Program-made: the position numbers and the translations under genes
Notes under the pieces: generated by a model
What the model saw: the letters and a program-made list of their open reading frames with translations, nothing else
The model's database searches: none
Told to the model about the DNA's origin: nothing
In this document: one piece after another, positions 43,377-52,737 of the stretch
Layout: each line of letters starts with the position of its first letter
Position numbering within the stretch: the stretch's first letter is position 1
Assembly: GCA_002733705.1 (NCBI GenBank)
Contig: NVWP01000031.1
Coordinates: forward strand, 1-64,000
Direction of reading: 5' to 3'
DNA from: Henriciella sp.
GTDB taxonomy: Bacteria; Pseudomonadota; Alphaproteobacteria; Caulobacterales; Hyphomonadaceae
DNA length: 64,000 nucleotides

Positions 43377-43525
43377 GAGGCGTTGGGTGATGGTGGGTGT
43401 CTCCAAAGAAGACGAGTGTAGGTATGAGTCGGAATGGTTAATGCGTCGTAAAGAGATTAACGAAAAAGCCCCTGGGATTCACAATAGTCCCGTGAGACGG
43501 GCGTCCGCGTCTGCAGGCCGCTCTG

Positions 43526-44323
43526 TCAGGCATCCTTGTAGACGGGTTTTCGCTTCTCGATGAAGGCCTGCATGCCTTCCTTCACGTCTTCTGTGCCGGC
43601 GCAGAGCACCTGATTCCGGTTCTCGATGGCCATGGCCGCCTCCAGACTTGCCGCATCCACCGCCATGTTGAGCCCTTCCTTGGTGAGGCGCAGGCCCATG
43701 GGGGAGGTTGCGAGCATTTCCTCGACAAACACCTCACCAGCCGAATCAAGTTCGGCATCCGGTACGATCTGGTTGACCAGCCCCACGGCGAGGGCGCGAT
43801 CTGCATGAATGAAGCGCCCGGTCATCATCAGTTCCGATGCGATGGTGACCCCGACGAGACGCGGCAGGAAATAGCTGACGCCCATATCGCAGGCCGACAG
43901 GCCGAGCTTGATGAAAGCGGCATTCATTTTCATGCTTTCACCGCCGATGCGGATGTCGGACGCGAGCGCGAAGGCGAACCCGCCGCCGCAGGCAGCGCCC
44001 TGTATCAGCGAGATGATTGGCTGCGGGCAGCGGCGCATCTTGATGTAGACGTCCGCCAGATAGCCCTGAAACCCGAAGCCGCCGCCAAACGGTGGCTCCT
44101 CGCCTTCAGCGCGTGCCTTGATGTCTAGGCCGGCACAGAACGCGCGGCCGGCGCCCTTCATGACCACGATCCGGCAGTCACGGTTATGGAAAAGCCCGCC
44201 GAAATAGTCCGACAGCTCGCCAACCATCTCGGTATTGATGGCATTCAGCATGTCGGGCCGGTTGAGCGTCAGATAGTGAACGCCGCCGCGGACCTCGACG
44301 CTGATCGTCTTGTAGTCGTACAT
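43526..44323 (-). CDS. Enoyl-CoA hydratase/isomerase family protein
   Basis: A 265-residue crotonase. Oxyanion-hole segments are FCAGLDIK (about 62-69) and GAACGGGFAFALASDIRIG (about 109-127). At the position of the classical catalytic Glu pair it reads KLGLSACDMGVSYFLPRLVG, so an Asp and no Glu is present, as in a subgroup often found next to FadE-type enzymes. The product may be a hydratase, isomerase or hydrolase. It is the last gene of a minus-strand operon with an SDR and two acyl-CoA dehydrogenases, 28 bp after the SDR. Confidence 0.88.
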   Translation of the reverse strand: MYDYKTISVEVRGGVHYLTLNRPDMLNAINTEMVGELSDYFGGLFHNRDCRIVVMKGAGRAFCAGLDIKARAEGEEPPFGGGFGFQGYLADVYIKMRRCPQPIISLIQGAACGGGFAFALASDIRIGGESMKMNAAFIKLGLSACDMGVSYFLPRLVGVTIASELMMTGRFIHADRALAVGLVNQIVPDAELDSAGEVFVEEMLATSPMGLRLTKEGLNMAVDAASLEAAMAIENRNQVLCAGTEDVKEGMQAFIEKRKPVYKDA

Positions 44324-44351
44324 GGAAATTCCTCCCTTTGGTCAGCGCCGC

Positions 44352-45125
44352 CTAGCGTGAGCCTTGCCCGTCATCGACTTTGATACAGGTGCCCGTGACG
44401 GCATCCGAAGATGGGCCGACCAGGAACAGAAGGGCCGAATCAAGCTGCGCGGGATTGCCGATCCGCTTGCGCGGGAAGTGCTGGGCAATATCGCCCATCC
44501 GCTCCAGCATGCCGTCCATCATCTCGGACTCGAACGCGCCCGGCGCGATGGCGTTGACGTTGATATGGTTGCGGCTCCACTCGACAGATAGCGTCTCCGT
44601 GATCCGCACGACAGCGGCCTTGGAGACCGAATAGAGCGCCGCGCCATTGCCCGCATAGTGAAACGCCGCAGCCGAGGCGATATTGACGATCCGGCCCGGC
44701 TTGTCTGCGGCCATGAGGCGGCGGGCCACCTCACAGCTCAGCACCCAGGGTGCCCGAACATTGATGTCGAGCACGCGGTCGATGAGGTCGATATCCATCT
44801 TGTGGGCACGCTGGGCATCTGGAATGCCGGCATTGTTCACAAGGATCGTGACGGTGCCGAGCGCGTCTTCCGCTTTCTTGACTGCGGCGATCATCTGGTC
44901 GGCATCGGTCGCGTCCATTTCGACGGGCAGGGCTTCACCCCCCGCATCCTTGATCTCCTTGGCCAGGGCTTCCAGCCGGTCCAGCCGCCGGGCCGCAATC
45001 GCGACCTTTGCGCCCTGACTGGCCAGAACCTTGGCGAATCGCAGGCCGAGGCCCGATGAAGCGCCGGTGACAAGAGCGACCTGACCGGTGAGATCGGTCG
45101 ATTTGTTCGGAAGAGGATAGTCCAT
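44352..45125 (-). CDS. SDR family oxidoreductase
   Basis: A 257-residue classical SDR with TGASSGLG (20-27), NNAG (about 93), the Ser of NIASAAA and YSVSK as the Tyr/Lys pair. Probable 3-hydroxyacyl-CoA or alcohol dehydrogenase in the same pathway as its neighbours. Its ATG overlaps the TAA of the upstream acyl-CoA dehydrogenase (TAATG), a clear sign of coupling. Confidence 0.9.
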   Translation of the reverse strand: MDYPLPNKSTDLTGQVALVTGASSGLGLRFAKVLASQGAKVAIAARRLDRLEALAKEIKDAGGEALPVEMDATDADQMIAAVKKAEDALGTVTILVNNAGIPDAQRAHKMDIDLIDRVLDINVRAPWVLSCEVARRLMAADKPGRIVNIASAAAFHYAGNGAALYSVSKAAVVRITETLSVEWSRNHINVNAIAPGAFESEMMDGMLERMGDIAQHFPRKRIGNPAQLDSALLFLVGPSSDAVTGTCIKVDDGQGSR

Positions 45126-46381
45126 TACTTGCCCTTTCCGCTGGTCGGGATGTCCTTGAAGGCGACATCCTTGTCGACACGGATATCGCCCGGCAGGCCA
45201 AGCACGCGCTCACCGATAATGTTGCGCAGGATCTCATCCGAGCCGCCCTCGATCCGTGTCGCAGGCGAGCGCATCAGCATGGCCTGGAAGCGGCCATTCT
45301 GCGGGCTGTCCTCATCCCAGACGACCCCGGCTTCGCCCTGCAGGTCCAGCGCGTACATGGCGAGCTCCTGCATCGTGGCGCCAGCGACCAGCTTGCCGAT
45401 GGAGTTCTCGGGTCCGGGCGTTTCGCCTTTCGACAGGGCAGAGATCGCCCGCATGCCGGTATATTTGAGGCCGCTCTGCTTGACCGCGAACTGGGCGAGC
45501 TTGGAACGCACGCCGGAATCCGCCGTCGCAGCCTCTCCGTCGATCTCCATGTCCATGCAGAACTTGAACAGCTCCGGAAACCCCGTCGACATGCCGGACC
45601 CGATGGACAGGCGCTCATTCATCAGCGTCGTCAGCGAGACTTTCCAGCCCTGACCGACATCGCCAAGGCGCTGGTCGTCCGGGATGCGCACATCATCGAA
45701 ATAGACCTCATTGAAGCCGGAGGCGCCATTTGCCTGCTTGATCGGCACGACTTTCACCCCGGGGCTGTCCATGCGCAGGAAGAACATGGTGAGGCCTTTG
45801 TGCTTTGGCACATCGGGGTCGGTGCGGGTAATCAGCAGGCCCCAGTCGGAATTCTGCGCGCCGCTGGTCCAGATCTTCTGGCCATTGATGATCCAGTCGC
45901 CTGAGCCATCATCGGCCTTCACCGCCCTGGTGCGAAGACCTGCAAGGTCCGACCCGCTGGCAGGCTCTGAGAAGAGCTGGCACCAGACTTCCTCACCGCT
46001 TGCGAGCGGGGGCAGAAGCCGTTCTTTCCACTCTTCACTGGCCCACTCCATGACAGTCGGCCCGCACATACCGTGACCGATTGTGAACAGGCCGGAGAGA
46101 ACGGCATAAGGGCCTTCCTCCTGGCTCCAGATCACACGCTCCATGGCAGAGCGCGCGCCGCCGCCATATTCCTTCGGCCAGTGCAGGCAGGCCCAGCCGG
46201 CCTCGGCCTTCTTTTTCTGCCACGCCTTGGATGCCTTGATCGGGTCTTCGCTTTCCAGACCGTTGGAACCGAAGCTTGCGCGCTTCAGCTCAGGCTCAAG
46301 GTGCTTCGGTGCATTCGCATCAAGCCAGCTGCGGACCTCTTTGCGAAATTCAGCTTCTTGCGGTGTATCGTTGAAATCCAT
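45125..46381 (-). CDS. Acyl-CoA dehydrogenase, long subunit with catalytic Glu
   Basis: A 418-residue acyl-CoA dehydrogenase, closely similar in layout to the protein encoded at 17600: MDFNDTPQEAEFRKEVRSWL, FSEPASGSDLAG, WIINGQKIWTSGAQ. The helix-G Glu is present in LMNERLSIGSG, and the C-terminus has RIEGGSDEILRNIIGERVLG, here with Glu also at the MCAD-type position. It forms an enoyl-CoA using FAD. It is followed, 18 bp away on the 5' side, by the Glu-lacking partner at 46400. Confidence 0.93.
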   Translation of the reverse strand: MDFNDTPQEAEFRKEVRSWLDANAPKHLEPELKRASFGSNGLESEDPIKASKAWQKKKAEAGWACLHWPKEYGGGARSAMERVIWSQEEGPYAVLSGLFTIGHGMCGPTVMEWASEEWKERLLPPLASGEEVWCQLFSEPASGSDLAGLRTRAVKADDGSGDWIINGQKIWTSGAQNSDWGLLITRTDPDVPKHKGLTMFFLRMDSPGVKVVPIKQANGASGFNEVYFDDVRIPDDQRLGDVGQGWKVSLTTLMNERLSIGSGMSTGFPELFKFCMDMEIDGEAATADSGVRSKLAQFAVKQSGLKYTGMRAISALSKGETPGPENSIGKLVAGATMQELAMYALDLQGEAGVVWDEDSPQNGRFQAMLMRSPATRIEGGSDEILRNIIGERVLGLPGDIRVDKDVAFKDIPTSGKGK

Positions 46382-46399
46382 GATCTTTTTCCTTCCCTT

Positions 46400-47521
46400 C
46401 TAGGCGGCCGCTTCGACATTTCCGGCGCTCATCCGTTCGATGAGCAGGCTCTCCCAGGTGGAGAGCGAGCCGATGGTCAGGGCCAGTGCATTGGAGCGGC
46501 GGTAGTAAAGGTGGCAGTCGAAGGCCCAGGTGAAGCCCATGCCGCCATGGACCTGGATATTGTTCTTGGCGCAGTGCTGGAACGCATTGGTCGCCGAGAC
46601 GCGGGCCGTCGCGGCCGCTATCGGCAGCTCGGCCGCGCTCGATGACAGGGCCCAGGCACCATAATAGCAATTGGACCGCGCCAGCGTCGCCGACACATAC
46701 ATGTCCGCCAGGATGTGCTTGACCGCCTGGAAGGAGCCGATCTGACGGCCGAATGCCATACGCTCCAGCGCATAGTCGCGCCCCATTTCCAGCGCGCGGT
46801 CTGCCCCGCCCAGCTGTTCGAAGCCGATCAGGATCGCCGCGCGGTCCATGACCTGCGTCGCGATATGCCAGCCATCGCCAGCCTCGCCGATCCGTGTTGC
46901 TGGCGTGCCGTCGAAAGAAAGCCTGGCCTGGCTGCGTGTTGGATCGATCGAGTCGAGGTCTTCGCGGCTGACGCCCTTGCCGGAGAGGTCGACAAGACAG
47001 AGTGAAAGGCCGCCCGCTTCCTTTGCAAGCACGATGGCAAAGTCTGCGATGGCCCCATCGGTGACCGGCGCCTTGCTGCCCGACAGCGTGCTGCCATCGA
47101 AGCTCAGGCTGACCTTTTCGGGCTTCATGCGGCCGCTGCCCTCATTGATCGCCCAGCAGCCAATGGCTTCGCCGGCCGAAATCTTCGGGAGCCATGCCTG
47201 CTTCTGCTCTTCTGACCCGGCCTGCATCAGGCATTCAGCACCAAGATAGACGGTCGAGGCGACCGGCACCGGCGCGAGCACACGGCCAAGTTCCTCTGCG
47301 ACCACGCAAAGCTCCAGATGGCCAAGGCCCACGCCGCCATATTCTTCCGGGATGGCCGCGCCCAGGACACCCAGCTCTGCGAGGCCGGCATAGAGTTTCT
47401 GGTCGTAATGCTGGCCGCCTTCGAGGACCGCCCGAACGGCCGCTGGCGGACAGTTCTCTTTCAGGAACCGCCTGACCTGCTCACGCAACTGTTTCTGTTC
47501 GTCAGAAAAATCGAGATTCAT
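46400..47521 (-). CDS. Acyl-CoA dehydrogenase family protein, short subunit lacking the catalytic Glu
   Basis: A 373-residue paralogue of the protein at 15877: MNLDFSDEQKQLREQVRRFL, IPEEYGGVGLG, and [21 protein letters not shown]. The helix-G stretch reads VMDRAAILIGFEQLGGA, with no catalytic Glu. By analogy with heterotetrameric ACADs it would be the structural subunit of the enzyme at 45125. First gene of the minus-strand operon, transcribed from a 213-bp region shared with folE. Confidence 0.9.
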   Translation of the reverse strand: MNLDFSDEQKQLREQVRRFLKENCPPAAVRAVLEGGQHYDQKLYAGLAELGVLGAAIPEEYGGVGLGHLELCVVAEELGRVLAPVPVASTVYLGAECLMQAGSEEQKQAWLPKISAGEAIGCWAINEGSGRMKPEKVSLSFDGSTLSGSKAPVTDGAIADFAIVLAKEAGGLSLCLVDLSGKGVSREDLDSIDPTRSQARLSFDGTPATRIGEAGDGWHIATQVMDRAAILIGFEQLGGADRALEMGRDYALERMAFGRQIGSFQAVKHILADMYVSATLARSNCYYGAWALSSSAAELPIAAATARVSATNAFQHCAKNNIQVHGGMGFTWAFDCHLYYRRSNALALTIGSLSTWESLLIERMSAGNVEAAA

Positions 47522-47734
47522 CTTCTCTTCCGCCCTTGTCCTTAGGTCTGCACGTCATGCGCTTGTTGTGGTTATGCAGGCGAATGAGAGCTATCCGGCC
47601 GGGTCAGTCAATCATGCCGCCACGTTACCGCGCCCGCCATGCAAATCGCTCTGGAAAGCTGGCGAATGACACTCACCTTGTGTGAGAGGAAAAACCGGGC
47701 TGCTCAGCGTGGAGGCCCGTGGGGAGGACAAGAA

Positions 47735-48436
47735 ATGGCGAGCGACAATCACAGGAAGGATCTGGTTTCGGCCAGAATCCGCGAGCGGCTGGAAGCCGAA
47801 GGCCGGCGCTATTTTGCCAATGACAATATCGCCGACATGCTTCAGCCGGGCGAGCTTGAGGGCCTTCATGAAGAGGCCGAAGCGGCAGTTGAGGATTTGC
47901 TCGACAGTCTCGTCATCGACTGGCGCAATGATCACAATTCGCGCGAAACCGCCCGCCGCGTCGCAAAGATGTATCTCGATGAGGTGTTTGCAGGCCGCTA
48001 CAACGCCCAGCCTGCCACCACAGAATTTCCCAATGCCGAAGCGCTCAACGAGCTGATGATCGTCGGCCCGATCACCGTGCGCAGCGCGTGCAGCCATCAC
48101 CTCTGCCCGATCATCGGCCGTGTCTGGCTGGGCGTCCTGCCGAAAACGACGTCCAGCCTGATCGGCCTGTCGAAATATTCGCGGCTGACGAACTGGATCA
48201 TGTCGCGCCCGCAGATACAGGAAGAGGCGATCGTGCAGCTTGCCGATCTTCTTGAAGACATGATTGAGCCTGACGGTATTGCGGTTGTGATGGAAGCCGA
48301 TCACTTCTGCATGCACTGGCGCGGGGTGAAGGATGACAACACCCAGATGATCAACAGCGTCATGCGCGGGGAATTCCTCGAAAATGCGTCCCTCCGCCGT
48401 GAATTCCTCACGCTGATCCGCCTCCGGAACGGCTAG
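47735..48436 (+). CDS. folE: GTP cyclohydrolase I
   Basis: A 233-residue enzyme that converts GTP to dihydroneopterin triphosphate, first step of folate or tetrahydrobiopterin synthesis. The zinc and catalytic site is SACSHHLCP (canonical CEHH, with Ser replacing Glu), followed by IGLSKYSRL, QIQEEAI with the guanine-binding Glu, and EADHFCMHWRGV with the third zinc ligand Cys. The start at 47735 is set by GGGGAGGACA; the ORF could extend to 47639 but lacks an RBS there. It looks like a divergent FolE and may be a second copy. Confidence 0.9.
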   Translation: MASDNHRKDLVSARIRERLEAEGRRYFANDNIADMLQPGELEGLHEEAEAAVEDLLDSLVIDWRNDHNSRETARRVAKMYLDEVFAGRYNAQPATTEFPNAEALNELMIVGPITVRSACSHHLCPIIGRVWLGVLPKTTSSLIGLSKYSRLTNWIMSRPQIQEEAIVQLADLLEDMIEPDGIAVVMEADHFCMHWRGVKDDNTQMINSVMRGEFLENASLRREFLTLIRLRNG

Positions 48437-49110
48437 GGCGCCTTAACAATCGCGCAGATCGTGTGCACCAGATGGTCCAGTACATCCGTCGTGGACCAAA
48501 TCGAGTGGGCGCGCGTGTCATCGGCAAGGCGCGTTTCACGCGCAGCAAGAACAGCGCCGAGATAGGATTCGATAAAGACGATCCGCTCGGTTTGCTGGCG
48601 CGGCGGCAGGTGACTCATATGGCCGCGCAGAAGTTTGATGCACGCCTGGAAGCCGGTATTCCACCGGCCGGCAAGCGCCTCCATGAACTGGTCCCTGTGC
48701 GCCATCGCGAACAGGACCACGAACCGGTTATAGTATTCTTCCTCACCCGGCCCGGCCAGGCCGATTGAGGGGTAGACCAGTGTCCCGACAACATCCTCCA
48801 GCGCCGGCTCGCCGCCATCTGCCGCGAATCGCGCCAGCTCGCCCTGCCGCCGCGCATCGATGAGCTGCGCCCCATCGACGACCAGAGCGCGGATGAGTTC
48901 GGCTTTCGATCCGAAATGATAGCCAACGGCACCATGATTCTTCTGTCCGGCTGCGCTTGCGATCTCGCGTACCGTCACGCCGTCCACGCCGCGCTCTGCG
49001 AACAGTTTCATCGCCGCCCGCTTCAGGGCGCCGACCGCGTCGGATTCAGCTTTTTCGTTCAGGCGGACCATGGGGAAGGCTTGTCTTCGCGTCTCTTGAT
49101 CGTCAAGCAT
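48433..49110 (-). CDS. TetR family transcriptional regulator
   Basis: About 225 residues. The N-terminal TetR helix-turn-helix is AAMKLFAERGVDGVTVREIA, then GAVGYHFGSKAELIRALV; the C-terminal ligand domain is helical (PSIGLAGPGEEEYYNRFVVLF). It is divergent from the phosphotransferase gene at 49141, with only 30 bp between starts, so it very likely represses that cluster and itself. The start at 49110 (MLDDQETRR) avoids overlap with the divergent gene; 49071 (MVRLNEK) is an alternative. Its effector may be an acyl-CoA. Confidence 0.88.
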   Translation of the reverse strand: MLDDQETRRQAFPMVRLNEKAESDAVGALKRAAMKLFAERGVDGVTVREIASAAGQKNHGAVGYHFGSKAELIRALVVDGAQLIDARRQGELARFAADGGEPALEDVVGTLVYPSIGLAGPGEEEYYNRFVVLFAMAHRDQFMEALAGRWNTGFQACIKLLRGHMSHLPPRQQTERIVFIESYLGAVLAARETRLADDTRAHSIWSTTDVLDHLVHTICAIVKAP

Positions 49111-49140
49111 ATTATCCAAATGATTTAATGGAGAGGAAAT
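49111..49140. promoter_or_regulatory. Divergent TetR/phosphotransferase intergenic operator region
   Basis: The 30-bp gap contains AAATGATTT (odd palindrome) inside CCAAATGATTTAATGG and is the only AT-rich sequence between the two starts. It is the obvious site for the TetR repressor, but the symmetry is incomplete. Confidence 0.35.
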
Positions 49141-50172
49141 GTGGAGACAGGCGTAGACCTGACCCGGCTCGCATCCTGGATGGATGAGCAATCACTGGGA
49201 AACGGCCCAATCGAGAACGCCGTGCGTCTTGCGGGCGGCACACAGAACATTCTGCTGAAATTCGACAGGGCAGGGCGCACCTATGTTCTACGGCGCCCGC
49301 CGCCCTCGCTTCGCGCCAATTCAAATGAGACCATGCGGCGCGAAGCCCGGGTGCTGGCGGCAATTGCCGGCTCTGACGTCCCCCATCCGGGCCTGATCGC
49401 CGCTTGCGGTGACGAAACGGTTCTGGGCGCGGCTTTCTATCTTATGGAGCCGGTCGACGGCTATGCGCCCTCTCAGGGCATGCCTGAACCCTTTGTCAGC
49501 TCGCCGGAGCTTCGCCATCAGATGGGGCTCTCGCTCGTGGATGGCATCGCCGCTTTGGGCGCGCTGGACTATAAGGCTGTCGGCCTGGAAGGGTTCGGCA
49601 AACCCGACAATTATCTTGAGCGTCAGGTCAGCCGCTGGAAGTCCCAGCTGGAAAGCTATGGCGACATGCCCGAATGGGATGGCCGCAAGGACCTGCCGGG
49701 AATCAACCGGATCGGTGACTGGCTTGAGGCAAACCGGCCCGGCAATTTCCGGCCCGGAATCATCCATGGCGACTATCACCTCGGCAATGTGATGTACCGG
49801 TTCGACCGGCCGGAACTGGCGGCCATTGTCGACTGGGAACTGACAACCATCGGCGATCCGCTGCTCGATCTTGGCTGGCTGATGGCAACCTGGCCGGATG
49901 AAGCCGACACGTCGGATGACGGCACCGTCGCCGTCCAGCCCTGGGAAGGCTTTCCGGCGGCAAGCGAACTCGTTGCCCATTACGGCAAACAGTCCGACCG
50001 CGACCTCTCAACCATCGACTGGTACGGCGTTCTCGCCTGCTACAAGCTCGGTATCATCCTCGAGGGCACCTATGCGCGCGCCTGCGCCGGCAAGGCGCCG
50101 AAGGATATCGGCGACAATCTTCACAGCAGAACAATCTGGCTGCTCGAGCGCGCGCTGCGCTGGATCGGCTGA
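49141..50172 (+). CDS. Acyl-CoA-linked phosphotransferase (APH fold, ACAD10/11-type)
   Basis: A 343-residue aminoglycoside-phosphotransferase-fold kinase. The Brenner motif is HGDYHLGN (209-216) with catalytic Asp211 and Asn216, and the metal site is DWE (231-233). The N-terminal NILLKFDRAGRTYVLRRPP holds the ATP-binding Lys/Arg region. Proteins of this group next to acyl-CoA dehydrogenases phosphorylate 4-hydroxyacyl-CoA (LvaA, ACAD10/11), not antibiotics. The start codon is GTG with GGAGAGG upstream. It heads the cluster APH–ACAD–ADH. Confidence 0.88.
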   Translation: METGVDLTRLASWMDEQSLGNGPIENAVRLAGGTQNILLKFDRAGRTYVLRRPPPSLRANSNETMRREARVLAAIAGSDVPHPGLIAACGDETVLGAAFYLMEPVDGYAPSQGMPEPFVSSPELRHQMGLSLVDGIAALGALDYKAVGLEGFGKPDNYLERQVSRWKSQLESYGDMPEWDGRKDLPGINRIGDWLEANRPGNFRPGIIHGDYHLGNVMYRFDRPELAAIVDWELTTIGDPLLDLGWLMATWPDEADTSDDGTVAVQPWEGFPAASELVAHYGKQSDRDLSTIDWYGVLACYKLGIILEGTYARACAGKAPKDIGDNLHSRTIWLLERALRWIG

Positions 50173-50203
50173 AAACACGTCAAAGGGATAAGGAAACAAG
50201 CTC

Positions 50204-51430
50204 ATGCAATTTGAATATAGCCAGAAGACCAAGGACCTGATCGCCCGCGTCGAAGCCTTTTTCGACAAATACGTCTATCCCACCGAAGAGGAGTACCATG
50301 CCTGGGATGAGGATCCGGCCAATCTCTGGGTCCGCTGGCCCGGCATCGACAGGATCAAGGAGCACGCAAAGGCCGAGGGCCTCTGGAACCTGTTCCTGCC
50401 GGAGGAATATGGCGACTACAGCCCTGGCCTCACCAATCTGGAATATGCCCCGCTGGCAGAGATCATGGGCCGCGTGCCGCATTCGTCCGAATTCTTCAAC
50501 TGCTCGGCGCCCGATACCGGCAATATGGAAGTGCTGGCGAAATATGGCTCGCCCGAACAGAAAGAGCGCTGGCTGAAGCCGCTTCTCGCCGGCGATATCC
50601 GTTCTGCCTATGTCATGACAGAGCCGCAGGTCGCCTCCTCCGACGCCACCAATCTCGAAATGACCATCCTTCCAGACGGCGACGACTATGTCATCAATGG
50701 CCGAAAATGGTGGATTTCGGGGGCAATGAACCCGAACTGCAAGATCTGGATCGTCATGGGCAAGACGCTGCTCGACAATCCACGCCACCAGCAGCATTCA
50801 CAGATACTGGTTGAACCGGATACGCCCGGTATCTCCATTGTCCGCCATCTGACAGTGTTTGGCTCGAAGAACTCGCCCGGCGGTGAGTGTGAGCTTCTCT
50901 TCGACAATGTCCGCGTGCCCAAGGAAAACATGATCCTCGGCGAAGGGCGGGGCTTCGAGATTGCGCAGGGCCGCCTCGGGCCGGGCCGCATCCATCACTG
51001 CATGCGCTCCATCGGGCAGGCCCAGCGGGCGCTTGAGATCATGTCCCGCCGCGCCGAAAACCGCGTTGCCTTCGGCAAGAAGCTCTCCGACCAGAGCTCG
51101 ATCCGTCAGGACATTGCCAAAAGCTTCTGTGAGATCGAAATGGCGCGCCTGCTGACCCTGAAAGCGGCCGATGCGATGGACCGGTACGGCAACAAGCAGG
51201 CGAAAGACCTGATCGGCGCCATCAAGGTGATTGCGCCGCAAATGGCCCAGACGGTCTGCGACCGCGCGATTCAGGTGCATGGCGGAATGGGTGTCAGCAA
51301 TGACACGCCGATTGCGCGTTTCTTCACCCTGAACCGCTTCCTGCGCATCGCGGACGGGCCCGATGAGGTTCACATGTCCCAGCTCGGCAAGCTCAAGATC
51401 CGCGAATACAACGCACCGAATGTAAACTGA
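50204..51430 (+). CDS. Acyl-CoA dehydrogenase (ACAD10/11-like)
   Basis: A 408-residue acyl-CoA dehydrogenase. It has [55 protein letters not shown] and [19 protein letters not shown]. It matches the ACAD10/11 group: longer, with [14 protein letters not shown] at the C-terminus and no classical NERL Glu. In LvaC/ACAD11 this enzyme eliminates the phosphate placed by the partner kinase to give an enoyl-CoA. It lies 31 bp after the kinase gene. Confidence 0.9.
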   Translation: MQFEYSQKTKDLIARVEAFFDKYVYPTEEEYHAWDEDPANLWVRWPGIDRIKEHAKAEGLWNLFLPEEYGDYSPGLTNLEYAPLAEIMGRVPHSSEFFNCSAPDTGNMEVLAKYGSPEQKERWLKPLLAGDIRSAYVMTEPQVASSDATNLEMTILPDGDDYVINGRKWWISGAMNPNCKIWIVMGKTLLDNPRHQQHSQILVEPDTPGISIVRHLTVFGSKNSPGGECELLFDNVRVPKENMILGEGRGFEIAQGRLGPGRIHHCMRSIGQAQRALEIMSRRAENRVAFGKKLSDQSSIRQDIAKSFCEIEMARLLTLKAADAMDRYGNKQAKDLIGAIKVIAPQMAQTVCDRAIQVHGGMGVSNDTPIARFFTLNRFLRIADGPDEVHMSQLGKLKIREYNAPNVN

Positions 51431-51446
51431 GCAGCGGAGGCAGACC

Positions 51447-52484
51447 ATGAAAGCACTCGTCTATCGCGGCCCAAAGGACATCGCGTTTGAAAGCATGGCC
51501 GATCCGGGCATCGAGGAAGAGCGCGATGCCATCATCAAGGTCGACAAATGCGCGATCTGTGGCAGCGACCTGCACATCTATCACGGCGAAACCTTTTCGA
51601 AGGATACCGGCTATTGCGTCGGTCATGAGGCGGTCGGCGAAGTGGTTGAGACAGGCCGCTCCGTCCATCAGCTGAAAGTGGGCGACAAGGTCATGATATC
51701 GGCCGCTGTCGGGTGCGGGGAATGCCGCTCCTGCCTTGCCGGCAATGTCGTCAATTGTGAGACCAATTCCGGCCGCTGTTATGGACTGTCGGCCGCCTTG
51801 CAGGGCTGCCAGGCAGAGTTTGTGCGCGTGCCGGCGGCAGACTTCAACGCGGCGAAGGTCCCGGAAGGGGTTACGGCGGATCAGGCGCTCATGATGACCG
51901 ATGCGCTCGCCACCGCCTGGTTCGGCGCGCGCAATGCCGACATCGGACATGGCGCCACTGTCGCGGTCGTCGGGCTTGGCCCGATTGGCCTGATGGCGGC
52001 CGAAAGCGCGCTTGCCATGGGCGCGGCCCGCGTCTTCGGCATCGACCTTGTCGAGGAGCGCCGCGCCATGGGACGCGCCATCGGTCTCGAAACACCTGAC
52101 CCGGCGACGGCGCGCGACTATGTGAAGGAAGCGACCAAGGGCCAGATGTGCGACAGCGTCATTGAGGCCGTCGGTCATTCCGCCACAATCCGCGCGGCCC
52201 TCGGCTTTGCCGGGCGCCGGGGCACGGTTTCCGTCATCGGTGTCTCTCAGGACAGGTCCATGGACTTCCCGATGGCCAATGCGTTCGCCATGGGGCTCAC
52301 CTTCCGCATCGGGACGTGTTCTGTGCCGCAGGAATGGCCGGATCTCACCCCGCTGATCCAGTCCGGACGGATCAGGCCGGAGCGCTATATCAGTCACACG
52401 CTGCCCCTATCGGACGGCGCGCATGCCTATGACATCTTCGACCGGCGCGTCGATGGGGCCATGAAGATGGTCTTCGAGGTCTGA
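51447..52484 (+). CDS. Zinc-dependent alcohol dehydrogenase
   Basis: A 345-residue MDR-superfamily enzyme. Catalytic zinc ligands are Cys37 (ICGSD) and GHEAVGEVV; structural zinc ligands are CGECRSC followed by a further Cys (VNC) 8 residues later. The Rossmann motif is VVGLGPIGLMAA. It is a threonine- or glutathione-independent formaldehyde-type dehydrogenase by look, with an NAD(P) cofactor. In this operon it could oxidise an alcohol upstream of the acyl-CoA stage. It starts 16 bp after the acyl-CoA dehydrogenase. Confidence 0.88.
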   Translation: MKALVYRGPKDIAFESMADPGIEEERDAIIKVDKCAICGSDLHIYHGETFSKDTGYCVGHEAVGEVVETGRSVHQLKVGDKVMISAAVGCGECRSCLAGNVVNCETNSGRCYGLSAALQGCQAEFVRVPAADFNAAKVPEGVTADQALMMTDALATAWFGARNADIGHGATVAVVGLGPIGLMAAESALAMGAARVFGIDLVEERRAMGRAIGLETPDPATARDYVKEATKGQMCDSVIEAVGHSATIRAALGFAGRRGTVSVIGVSQDRSMDFPMANAFAMGLTFRIGTCSVPQEWPDLTPLIQSGRIRPERYISHTLPLSDGAHAYDIFDRRVDGAMKMVFEV

Positions 52485-52510
52485 ATGATCTTGGGGGAGT
52501 GGGAAGTATC

Positions 52511-52584
52511 TGGAGGCCCCGCCCGGAATCGAACCGGGGTACACGGATTTGCAATCCGCTGCGTCACCACTCCGCCACAGGGCC
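52511..52584 (-). tRNA. tRNA-Cys (anticodon GCA)
   Basis: A 74-nt cloverleaf on the minus strand. Acceptor GGCCCTG/CGGGGCC with one wobble pair, D arm, anticodon stem GCGGA/TCCGT with loop TTGCAAA (anticodon GCA), T arm GTTCGAATC, and encoded CCA. Confidence 0.96.
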
Positions 52585-52737
52585 GTGCCAAGAGAGGAGC
52601 GTCAGATAGCAGCGGTTCCAGCTGCTTGCAACGGAGGAATGCGGCGTTTCGCACATGGCGCGCCGTTGCACACTCTCGTGCGCTAAGATATGGCGACACG
52701 AATACCTCAGAATGGATTGCCTGAAAGGTAAGCGCCC

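Noticed and set aside
43315..43563. 82-aa plus-strand ORF over the terminator
   Set aside because: It spans an intrinsic terminator of the opposite strand and has no RBS or recognisable domain.
24282..52584. tRNA genes as possible integration sites
   Set aside because: No integrase and no repeat of the tRNA 3' ends seen near any of the three tRNAs.
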